Shown here in pieces: positions 56,999 through 64,000 of a stretch of DNA of 64,000 bases; positions within the stretch are counted from its first letter, which is position 1; each line of letters opens with the position of its first letter. Both the position numbers and the translations under genes were made by a program. The stretch spans positions 1 to 64,000 of the forward strand of contig CAIJHQ010000015.1 in NCBI GenBank assembly GCA_903820505.1. Direction: 5' to 3'. The notes beneath the pieces were generated by a model. That model was not told where the DNA came from. It searched no databases and saw only the letters and a program-made list of their open reading frames with translations. The DNA comes from Candidatus Omnitrophota bacterium. GTDB lineage: Bacteria; Omnitrophota; Omnitrophia; Omnitrophales; Aquincolibacteriaceae.

Positions 56999-57922
56999 AT
57001 GGAAACAATGACCGATACTTCCGGAATAACCGCAGGCAGGACCCAGGTCCTTTTTGATGATTTTCTGAATTATCTCTCTGTGGAGAAGGGGCTCGCGGCC
57101 AATACGCTTGCGGCCTACCGCCGGGACCTCGCGCGTTATCGGGCCTTCCTTGAAAAAGAGAAAGCGACGGACTGGCAAAAAGTTACGCGGACTCACATTC
57201 TGAAGTACCTGGGCGCCGAGGGAAAACGCGGACTGGAATCCTCCTCGATCGCGCGCGGCCTCGTCTCGGTCAAGCTCTTCCACCGGTTCCTCACCAAAGA
57301 ACGTCATGTCGGGAGCGATGTCACGAGCGTCCTGGAATCCCCGAAGCTTTGGAAAAAATTGCCACATTTTCTGACCTCGCCGGAAATGGAGTCGATTCTC
57401 AAAATGCCGGACGTCAAAACGGCGACCGGGATCCGCGACCTGGCGCTGCTGGAATGTCTGTACGCGACCGGGATGCGTGTTTCGGAGATCACGGAGATCC
57501 CCGTGGAGAATATCTATCTCGACAACCATTTCATCAAGTGCCGCGGAAAAGGGGACAAGGAACGGCTTGTCCCGCTCGGGAGCATGGCGGTTGCGGCGTG
57601 CCGGAACTATCTCGAAAAGGTGCGCTCGAAAATGAAGGCAAAGACCGGCCATTTTTTTCTCGGCCGGCGTGGGGAAGGCCTGACGCGGCAGTTCGTCTGG
57701 CAGATGATCAAAAAGTACGCGCGGCTCACGGGCATCGCCAAAGAGATCACGCCGCACACGTTCCGTCATTCGTTCGCGACCCATCTGCTCGAGCGCGGCG
57801 CCGACCTCCGGGTCGTTCAGGAATTGCTCGGGCATTCCGACATCGCGACCACGCAGATCTACACCCACGTTTCGGGCAACCGCCTGAAATCCGTCCACGC
57901 CAAATTTCATCCGCGGGGCTGA
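56999..57922 (+). CDS. xerD: Tyrosine recombinase XerC/XerD
   Basis: The 307-residue protein has an N-terminal SAM-like core-binding domain and a catalytic domain with R in ATGMRVSE, K in GKGDKERLVPL, HxxRH in HTFRHSFATHLLERGA, H in LLGHSDI and the nucleophile Y in TQIYTHVS. It resolves chromosome dimers at dif. I chose the ATG at 56999; the frame extends upstream to 56759 only through the repeat region. Confidence 0.93.
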   Translation: METMTDTSGITAGRTQVLFDDFLNYLSVEKGLAANTLAAYRRDLARYRAFLEKEKATDWQKVTRTHILKYLGAEGKRGLESSSIARGLVSVKLFHRFLTKERHVGSDVTSVLESPKLWKKLPHFLTSPEMESILKMPDVKTATGIRDLALLECLYATGMRVSEITEIPVENIYLDNHFIKCRGKGDKERLVPLGSMAVAACRNYLEKVRSKMKAKTGHFFLGRRGEGLTRQFVWQMIKKYARLTGIAKEITPHTFRHSFATHLLERGADLRVVQELLGHSDIATTQIYTHVSGNRLKSVHAKFHPRG

Positions 57923-58140
57923 TCTTCTGCAAACATTTCCCGAAGGCAAGGCGTCATTTTTTGTAAACTAATTGTAAACCCTAAAATCTGTAATTGTAAA
58001 CATGCGGTTCCCCGGCTTGATGCCGGTCGACGCAAGAACTGCTGTTCACAAATATCCCCATCGCAACTCCTTCTGTTGACGTGACGACCGAATATTCTAG
58101 CCATTTCGCGGACTCATTATATAGCAAAATATAGCAAGAA
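57923..58140. other. Intergenic region between xerD and the riboswitch
   Basis: It contains three copies of ttgtaaac (57961, 57972 and 57994), a ccggcttgatgccgg hairpin near 58012-58026, and duplicated atatagcaa near 58118-58135. On the minus strand a GAAGGAG and ATG open a 26-codon frame at about 58059 with no recognised product. No gene is supported. Confidence 0.6.
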
Positions 58141-58170
58141 TAGTCATTGTCTTGAAATCGCATATATAGT
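58141..58170 (+). promoter_or_regulatory. Possible promoter of the riboswitch-adhesin transcript
   Basis: TAGTCA (58141-58146) and TATAGT (58165-58170) have an 18-nt spacer. Initiation near 58177 would put about 30 nt before the riboswitch. Other hexamer pairings in this AT-rich stretch are possible. Confidence 0.4.
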
Positions 58171-58206
58171 AGGGTAAGTTTATATTAGCAGAGGAAGAAT
58201 TCAGCT

Positions 58207-58300
58207 TTTTGAGAGTACAGAGATAGGCAAACCACTCGAAAGGGTGGGACGCAAAGCTATAGGAACCTCGGCGGAAGCCAGGTTAGCCAGTTGCCGGCCA
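58207..58300 (+). promoter_or_regulatory. Cyclic-di-GMP-I (GEMM-I) riboswitch
   Basis: The conserved GEMM-I core is visible in order: ggcaaacc (58226-58233), the GAAA-tetraloop stem ccactcgaaagggtgg, the invariant ggacgcaaagc (58248-58257), and a P3 hairpin cctcggcggaagccagg followed by ttagcc and gttgccgg (58290-58297). ggcaa can pair with ttgcc to close the aptamer. An intrinsic terminator starts 21 nt downstream, so c-di-GMP most likely controls termination ahead of the adhesin gene. Whether ligand turns expression on or off cannot be read with certainty. Confidence 0.93.
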
Positions 58301-58320
58301 AAGCGGCCGTAAAAGCTTTG

Positions 58321-58354
58321 AATCCCAATCACCTTTCGGTGGTTGGGATTTTTC
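58321..58354 (+). terminator. Intrinsic terminator, expression platform of the riboswitch
   Basis: aatcccaatcacc (58321-58333) pairs with ggtggttgggatt (58338-58350) across a tttc loop, with one G-U pair, followed by ttt-c-tttt. It lies between the aptamer and the adhesin start. Confidence 0.9.
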
Positions 58355-58536
58355 GTTTTGGAGCGCAGTTGCGACAAAACGTCCCTTAGTCTGCGAAGTG
58401 AATTTTGGGAGCGAAGCGACTGAAATTCGCGAGCGATCAGGCGAAGGGATTGAAAGAGCGCAGGGGCGAAAAAATCCCGCAATCTGCTGAGCAGGCGGCG
58501 GGATCTCAAAGTTCAAAACGGAGTCCGGAGAATGAC

Positions 58537-61500
58537 ATGAGAGGAAGACGTTGCGTAAAAATTCTGGGAGTGGCGGTGGCGATCATGGCCGTCGTCTGCC
58601 TTCCCGTGACGCCCCTTTTCGCGGCGTCCGGCACATGGAATTATGACGGTAGTGACAACTGGACGACCACGTCGAGGTGGTCGACGGGGGCCGCTCCCGG
58701 TACAACGTCCGGAACGTCGAATACCGATACCGCGACGTTCAGCACCGCCCTCACTGCGGATCGCGTCATCACGGTCGACACTTACCGGAATATCCAGAAC
58801 ATCTCATTCGGAAATACGTCGGCCTACGGCTATACGTTATATACGGGTACATTGCATTTGACAAGCGGCGGTGTGGTCCAGACCCTTTCGGGCAATGGAG
58901 CCCACACGGACGTTATTTTATCGCCCATCGTGCTCGAGGGGAACGGCGGCACGTACACCTTCACCGCCGGGGCGACATCGGCTTCCAGTCTTCTCTACAT
59001 AAAAGGCGGGGTGACGGGCGTTGCCACAACCGGGAACACCACGACACTGACGCTCAACGGATCGAATACGGGGATCAATTCTATTTATGAAGGTGTTATC
59101 GGGGACGGAGCTAACGGCGGGAAGGTGGCGGTCGTCAAGAGCGGGACCGGGACCTGGGAGTTCTACTCTGCCAATACCTATACGGGCCTTACGGACGTTC
59201 AGGGGGGGCAGTTGCACACATATGGCTCGATCGCGGACACGGCGGCGGTCCAGGTGAGCGGCGGGACGCTTTACGTGGGAGGAGCCGACACGGTCGGTTC
59301 GGTTACGATGTCAAGCGGCGTGATCAGCGGCACCACTCTTACGGCCTCGACCTACAGTTTGAGCGGCGGCACGGTTTCAGGGATCCTTGGTACTGGAACG
59401 ATGAGTGTTACAGGGGCAGTGGCTATGAACGGAACTTCGGCGGCTACGGCTGTCAATATCAGCGCCGGCACGCTGACGCTCGGCTCCAGTGATCGTTTGG
59501 CGAATGGCGCTACGGTCACCGTTTCCGGAACGGGTAGTTTGAGCACAGGCTCTGGTTTGACGGACACGGTAGGTACGTTCAATATGAGCGCGGGCTCTCT
59601 CGCCGGATCTGGCACGCTGACAGCCACGACCTATGGCTTGAGTGGCGGCACAGTTACCGCGAACCTCGGCACGGGAACGATAAACGTTACAGGCTCAACG
59701 GCCCTGAACGGAACGGAAGCTGCCACGACCGTGAATATCAGTTCCGGGACGCTGGCGCTCGGGGCCGCCAACCGTCTGGCCGATGGCGGCACGGTCACTG
59801 TTTCCAGCACCGGCACATTGAGCATGGGAACTTTTACGGATACGGTCAGTGATTTCAATATGAGCGCCGGTTCTATCACCGGTACCGGAACCCTTACGTC
59901 TTCAACGAATTATGATCTCAGCGGCGGAACGGTCACGGCGAATCTTGGTACGGGAACGATGTATGTCACGGGCTCAACGGCCCTGAACGGCACAGCGGCT
60001 GCCACGGCCGTGAATATTAGCGCGGGCACACTTTCACTCGGCACCAACGACCGGTTACAGGGGACCAATGCCGTTGTTACTGTTTCCGGCACCGGTAGTT
60101 TGAACATGAGCACCTACACCGACACGGTAGGCACATTCAACATGAGTGCAGGTTCTCTCGCCGGTAGCGGAACACTGACGGCTACGACCTACGGTCTTAG
60201 CGGAGGCACGATCGTTTCCACCGCGAATCTTGGGACGGGAACGATAAACGTTACGACCGGTACGGTTACTTTGAACGGGACCGAGGCCGCAACGGCCGTG
60301 AATGTCAACAGCGGAACGCTGGCGCTCGGAGCTGCCGACCGCCTGGCGAACGGTGGCACGGTGACTGTCGGTGGCGGCACATTGAGCATGGGAACTTTTA
60401 CGGATACGGTCAATGACTTCAATATGAGCGCGGGTTCCATCAGCGGTACCGGAACCCTCACGTCCTCAACAAATTATGATCTCAGCGGCGGAACGGTCAC
60501 GGCGAATCTTGGTACTGGGACGATGTATGTCACGGGATCGACGGCTCTCAACGGAACAGCAGCTGCGACGGCTGTGAATATCAGCGCGGGCACGTTGACG
60601 CTCGGGGCCAGCGACCGGTTACAGGGGACCAATGCCGTTGTCACTGTTTCCGGGACGGGCAGTCTGAGCTTGGGAACTTTTATCGACACGGTCGGTGATT
60701 TCAATATGAGCGGCGGTTCCATTAGCGGCGGGACGCTTACGGCCACGACTTATGATTTGAGCGGCGGGACAGTGAGCGGGACCTTGGGGAGTACGGGGAC
60801 CGTGAATGTTACAACTGGAACCGTGACCGTCTCCGGCACCGGATTGATCACGGCCCCGACCCTGAACATCGATACCAGCGGTACATTAACTCTCGGAGCC
60901 AATGATCGTTTGGGTAACACCACGGCGGTCGCGATTGGCGGGGGTACGTTGAACAGCGGCGGGACGTTGAACATGGGGAGTTACAGCGATACGGTCGGAA
61001 CGGTCACGATGTCGAGCGGCACGATTAGCGGCGGGACACTGACGGGTTCTTCTTACAGTTTGACGAATTCAGGGACCATAAGTTCAGTACTCGCCGGCGG
61101 CACGGCGGTTACGTTGACGAAGTCCGGTGCCGGGACCGCGACGCTTTCGGGTACGAACACTTACACCGGTAAGACCATCGTTAATGTCGGCACTCTTTCG
61201 ATTGCGGCCGAAGCGGGCCTTGGCGGGAACCCCGGGACATTAACGGCGGACCAGCTGACATTGAATGGCGGGACACTGAATACGTCGGCCACTTTTTCGA
61301 TAGACGATTCAAATCGCGGCATCACGCTCGGTAGTTCCGGCGGAACGTTCAGCCCCGATACAAGCACAACCCTCACCATCGCGAATACTATCACGGGAAC
61401 GGGCGCATTGTCCTTGGCCAGTGCTGGACTTATCTTGTCGGGGGCGAATACCTATTCCGGCGCAACGAACATCAACGGTATTTTGCGGATCAGCGCGGCA

Positions 61501-64000
61501 AACAACTTGGGGGACGGGTCGGCGACCAACACGATTACAATAGGCGGCAGCGGCGTACTGAGATCGACCAGCGGTACGTATTCCCTTGGGACCAACCGGA
61601 CGATCACGCTAAACGGAACTGGGACGATCCAGGCAAACGCAGATACGTTGACAGTGGACGGGACCGTGAACAACGCCGGCTACGGTTTGATTCTGAATGC
61701 TAACGGTGGAAACCTGGCGGTCAGTAATACGATAAGCGGCTCAGGCACCGTGTCCAAGCAGGGCGCAAACACTCTCACGCTTTCCGGGACTAACACGTTC
61801 AGCGGTCAATTGACCGTCAACAACGGCTACTTGTCTATCAGCACTATCAATAACGACAGCGCAAACGGTGTTTTGGGTAACAGCGCTCTGTCTGTGGGGC
61901 TCGGGAACCCCACGAACAGTGTGGTAGGGACATTGCAATATACCGGCTCCACGGTGAGCAGCACGAAGAAATTCACGATGAATGTGGGGACCGGAGGTTC
62001 CGGCGGCGCGTTCCAGATCGACAGTGCGGCCACGAACCTGACTCTTTCCGGTGCGATCGACGGATCGGGGACTCTCGCCAAGACCGGCGCCGGGACACTG
62101 ACGCTTTCGGGAGCAAACATTTATACAGGCGCGACCAGTATCAGTGCCGGCATCCTGAAGTTAGGCGCTGTCGGGGCATTGGGTAACGGCACTCTTAATA
62201 CTTCTAGTGTGACAGTGAGCAATCTTGCGGCCCTGGATCTGAACGGTATTACGCCGACGGCCAACGTGGGTTTGAATCTTAATGGGACCACCGGGACCGC
62301 CACGGTCGGTGCTCTGACCAATAGTAACGCCACTGCGGTGACATACGGTGGTGCAGTGACCTTGCAATCGGCCAGCAGTATCGGTAGTAGCAACGGCGAC
62401 ATCACGCTGAGTAACACTATTAGCGGCGCGTATGGGTTGACCAAGGTGGGCACCGATGTTCTGACCCTGACGGGCAGTACCAACGGAACCACGACCACGA
62501 CGATCAGCGCCGGGACTCTGCAGGTCGGCAGCGGGGGTACGGTCGGGACTCTCGGCAGCGGAGCGGTGACGAATAGCGGGGCCCTGACGATCAATCGCAG
62601 CAATGCATATGCTTTGTCGAATACCATCAGTGGCACAGGCGCGCTGACCCAGGCTGGCAGCGGCACGACCACACTTTCGGGCGGCAACACTTATACGGGC
62701 GCGACCAGTATCACGGCTGGCATCCTGCAGTTAGGCGCTGTCGGGGCACTGGGGAACGGAACTCTTAATACTTCCGGCGGGACGGTGAACAGTGCGGCGG
62801 CCCTGGACTTGGGCGGGATCACGCCGACGGCTAACGTAGGTTTGACTCTCAATGGAACCGGTGTTTCAAGCGGCGGCGCGTTAATGAACTCTGGATCCGC
62901 CGCCACTTACGGCGGATTGCTCACTCTCGGCAGTTCGGGGGTCAGCATTGTGGGTGGAACGGGGACCATTGCATTAACCAATGCCGGAACGATCACCGGT
63001 TCAGGTTATAACCTGACTCTTGGCGGCGCACAGGGCGGCAGTATTGCAAGTATCATCGGCACGGGGACAGGCACGCTCACGAAAGCTGATGCCGGCACCT
63101 GGACGCTCACCGGCGCCAACACTTATAGCGGCCTCACGACGGTGAGCGCAGGCGAACTTGATCTGAACACGACCACTTATAATTCCATAGCCGGTAATTT
63201 GACCGTAAGCGGCGGCACGGCAAAACTCTTGCGAGCCGATCAAATCATAAATACTTCCACAGTCACTGTTTCCGGTGGCACGTTGAACATGAACGGTTAC
63301 AGCGACACGGTCGGGGCGGTCACGATATCGAGCGGCGAAATCACCGGAGGAACACTCACCGGTTCTTCTTACAGTCTGACGAATTCGGGGACCATCAGCG
63401 CCATTCTCGCGGGTTCAGGGGTCACGCTTACGAAGACCGGTGCCGGGACTGTCGTTCTTTCCGGGAATAACTCTTACACGGGTCTCACCGATGTTCAAAC
63501 GGGCACGTTGTCATTGGACCGCGCCGGCGGCGCGATCTCAGACATAGCGACGGTCAGGGTCAGCGGCGGCATCCTCGATGTGGCTCAGTCCGACACCATC
63601 GGGGCATTCGAGATGAGTTCGGGTTCCCTCAACGGGATCGGGACACTTACGGCCGCGACCTATGCACTGACGGGCGGAACAGTGAGCGCGCAGCTCGGCA
63701 CAGGCGCTGTCACGGTCGATACGGGCTCAGTGTCGTTCGGTTCCGCGGGCCGGTTGGATACGGCGTCGACTTTGGCCGTGCAGGGCGGAACGCTCAATCT
63801 GGCGGGCACCGAATCGGTCCACCAATACACGCAGACAGGCGGCGAACTGGCCGGCGCGGGGAAGACGATGATCAGCAGCGGGCACGCGTTTGACATGCAG
63901 GCCGGTACGGTCTCCGCGATCCTGGGCGGCTCGACGGGTTTGAACAAAACGACCAGCGGAACAGTCACGCTTCTGGGCGCCAATACTTATAGTGGTACGA
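58537..64000 (+). CDS. Giant autotransporter-associated beta-strand repeat adhesin (3' end beyond window)
   Basis: An uninterrupted frame of 1821 codons runs to the window edge in the same phase throughout. GGAG lies 6 nt before the ATG. A signal peptide (cleavage near LFA, residue 29) is followed by SGTWNYDGSDNW, a common start in this class. The mature part is rich in Gly, Thr and Ser and has no cysteine after residue 21. At least nine segments match the autotransporter-associated beta-strand repeat (PATR-like, for example KTGAGTLTLSGANIYTG near 1184). Residues 275-740 hold five tandem units of about 93 residues. The C-terminal anchor is not seen, so type V secretion or another anchor remains open. 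Confidence 0.92.
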   Translation, partial: MRGRRCVKILGVAVAIMAVVCLPVTPLFAASGTWNYDGSDNWTTTSRWSTGAAPGTTSGTSNTDTATFSTALTADRVITVDTYRNIQNISFGNTSAYGYTLYTGTLHLTSGGVVQTLSGNGAHTDVILSPIVLEGNGGTYTFTAGATSASSLLYIKGGVTGVATTGNTTTLTLNGSNTGINSIYEGVIGDGANGGKVAVVKSGTGTWEFYSANTYTGLTDVQGGQLHTYGSIADTAAVQVSGGTLYVGGADTVGSVTMSSGVISGTTLTASTYSLSGGTVSGILGTGTMSVTGAVAMNGTSAATAVNISAGTLTLGSSDRLANGATVTVSGTGSLSTGSGLTDTVGTFNMSAGSLAGSGTLTATTYGLSGGTVTANLGTGTINVTGSTALNGTEAATTVNISSGTLALGAANRLADGGTVTVSSTGTLSMGTFTDTVSDFNMSAGSITGTGTLTSSTNYDLSGGTVTANLGTGTMYVTGSTALNGTAAATAVNISAGTLSLGTNDRLQGTNAVVTVSGTGSLNMSTYTDTVGTFNMSAGSLAGSGTLTATTYGLSGGTIVSTANLGTGTINVTTGTVTLNGTEAATAVNVNSGTLALGAADRLANGGTVTVGGGTLSMGTFTDTVNDFNMSAGSISGTGTLTSSTNYDLSGGTVTANLGTGTMYVTGSTALNGTAAATAVNISAGTLTLGASDRLQGTNAVVTVSGTGSLSLGTFIDTVGDFNMSGGSISGGTLTATTYDLSGGTVSGTLGSTGTVNVTTGTVTVSGTGLITAPTLNIDTSGTLTLGANDRLGNTTAVAIGGGTLNSGGTLNMGSYSDTVGTVTMSSGTISGGTLTGSSYSLTNSGTISSVLAGGTAVTLTKSGAGTATLSGTNTYTGKTIVNVGTLSIAAEAGLGGNPGTLTADQLTLNGGTLNTSATFSIDDSNRGITLGSSGGTFSPDTSTTLTIANTITGTGALSLASAGLILSGANTYSGATNINGILRISAANNLGDGSATNTITIGGSGVLRSTSGTYSLGTNRTITLNGTGTIQANADTLTVDGTVNNAGYGLILNANGGNLAVSNTISGSGTVSKQGANTLTLSGTNTFSGQLTVNNGYLSISTINNDSANGVLGNSALSVGLGNPTNSVVGTLQYTGSTVSSTKKFTMNVGTGGSGGAFQIDSAATNLTLSGAIDGSGTLAKTGAGTLTLSGANIYTGATSISAGILKLGAVGALGNGTLNTSSVTVSNLAALDLNGITPTANVGLNLNGTTGTATVGALTNSNATAVTYGGAVTLQSASSIGSSNGDITLSNTISGAYGLTKVGTDVLTLTGSTNGTTTTTISAGTLQVGSGGTVGTLGSGAVTNSGALTINRSNAYALSNTISGTGALTQAGSGTTTLSGGNTYTGATSITAGILQLGAVGALGNGTLNTSGGTVNSAAALDLGGITPTANVGLTLNGTGVSSGGALMNSGSAATYGGLLTLGSSGVSIVGGTGTIALTNAGTITGSGYNLTLGGAQGGSIASIIGTGTGTLTKADAGTWTLTGANTYSGLTTVSAGELDLNTTTYNSIAGNLTVSGGTAKLLRADQIINTSTVTVSGGTLNMNGYSDTVGAVTISSGEITGGTLTGSSYSLTNSGTISAILAGSGVTLTKTGAGTVVLSGNNSYTGLTDVQTGTLSLDRAGGAISDIATVRVSGGILDVAQSDTIGAFEMSSGSLNGIGTLTAATYALTGGTVSAQLGTGAVTVDTGSVSFGSAGRLDTASTLAVQGGTLNLAGTESVHQYTQTGGELAGAGKTMISSGHAFDMQAGTVSAILGGSTGLNKTTSGTVTLLGANTYSGT
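59359..60756 (+). repeat. Five tandem 279-bp (93-codon) repeats in the adhesin
   Basis: Units begin with a LSGGT codon block at 59359, 59638, 59917, 60196 and 60481, with the next start at 60757; unit lengths are 279, 279, 279, 285 and 276 nt. Alternating units (first/third/fifth against second/fourth) share more sequence in places, consistent with duplication of pairs. Confidence 0.85.
62101..62850 (+). repeat. Long direct repeat in the adhesin, 570 bp apart
   Basis: The stretch from 62101 (TLSGANIYTGATSISAGIL) recurs at 62671 with near-identical DNA over about 180 nt, including ttaggcgctgtcggggca. A separate pair matches around 61039 and 63361. Confidence 0.8.

Noticed and set aside
58059-58163. 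Minus-strand small gene before the riboswitch
   Set aside because: There is a GAAGGAG and ATG, but the frame is only 26 codons from that start and no product is recognised.
59359-60756. CRISPR array from regular repeats
   Set aside because: The repeats are coding, 279 bp long and contiguous without unique spacers.
58918-63983. A series of minus-strand open frames under the adhesin
   Set aside because: They share the repeat period of the adhesin, read as Val/Pro-rich low complexity and come from the lack of TTA, CTA and TCA codons in the repeats. The + frame is continuous and has a signal peptide.

Overview
The window looks like a chromosomal contig from an uncultivated diderm bacterium, GC-rich (roughly 55-58 percent by eye) and compact, with nearly every gene on the + strand (only rpsT and pckG are on the minus strand). 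Outer-membrane genes (lptE, mlaEFD, a BamD-like TPR protein), an ExeA/GspB-type pair, a TIGR04073-like secreted protein, a DUF6485 protein and a giant autotransporter-associated beta-strand repeat protein together suggest the PVC-related candidate phylum Omnitrophota (OP3). That placement is an inference from gene content, not from a phylogeny.

Layout. 1-240: a 65-bp tandem duplication containing pieces of a tRNA-Leu and a perfect palindrome, then an intact tRNA-Leu(CAA). 239-8882: leuS (with an in-frame palindromic insertion), a GH35-like glycosidase, an ExeA/GspB-like pair and comEC. 8967-20857: a 1008-residue TPR/coiled-coil envelope protein, lptE, holA, rpsT (minus), murJ, uvrC, a small secreted protein and metH. 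20906-23774: pckG (minus) and an SPFH/stomatin protein. 24079-31640: a riboflavin operon (ribBA-ribH-nusB-ribD-ribE) running through an RsbW-like/STAS pair into an Mla lipid-transport cluster. 31757-43361: small membrane and coiled-coil proteins, a DUF151 protein, trxB, a DUF547 protein, rplU-rpmA-obg-proB-proA-nadD and two CNNM/CorC-type membrane proteins. 43564-46009: a three-gene overlapping cassette of a ParA ATPase fused to a glycogen-binding-like domain, a protein that looks like a degenerate ParA, and an unrecognised protein. 46071-50884: a zinc-ribbon coiled-coil protein and a short division cluster (mraZ, a STAS protein, rsmH, ftsL-like, ftsI) with a MraZ-type operator. 50999-57922: tRNA-Pro(CGG), DUF6485, SDR, TrmH, acylphosphatase, phosphoesterase, ligA, a flavoprotein and xerD. 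57923-64000: a cyclic-di-GMP-I riboswitch, an intrinsic terminator, and a giant repeat adhesin whose frame runs off the window end.

The most interesting points are the riboswitch-adhesin unit at the right end, which predicts that cell-surface attachment is controlled by c-di-GMP through transcription termination, and the ParA/CBM48 - pseudo-ParA - orphan cassette, which I do not recognise as a described system. The in-frame REP-like insertion in leuS is a third. Several genes have a good -10 hexamer placed 4 to 10 nt before the start codon and no Shine-Dalgarno sequence, which suggests leaderless transcripts.
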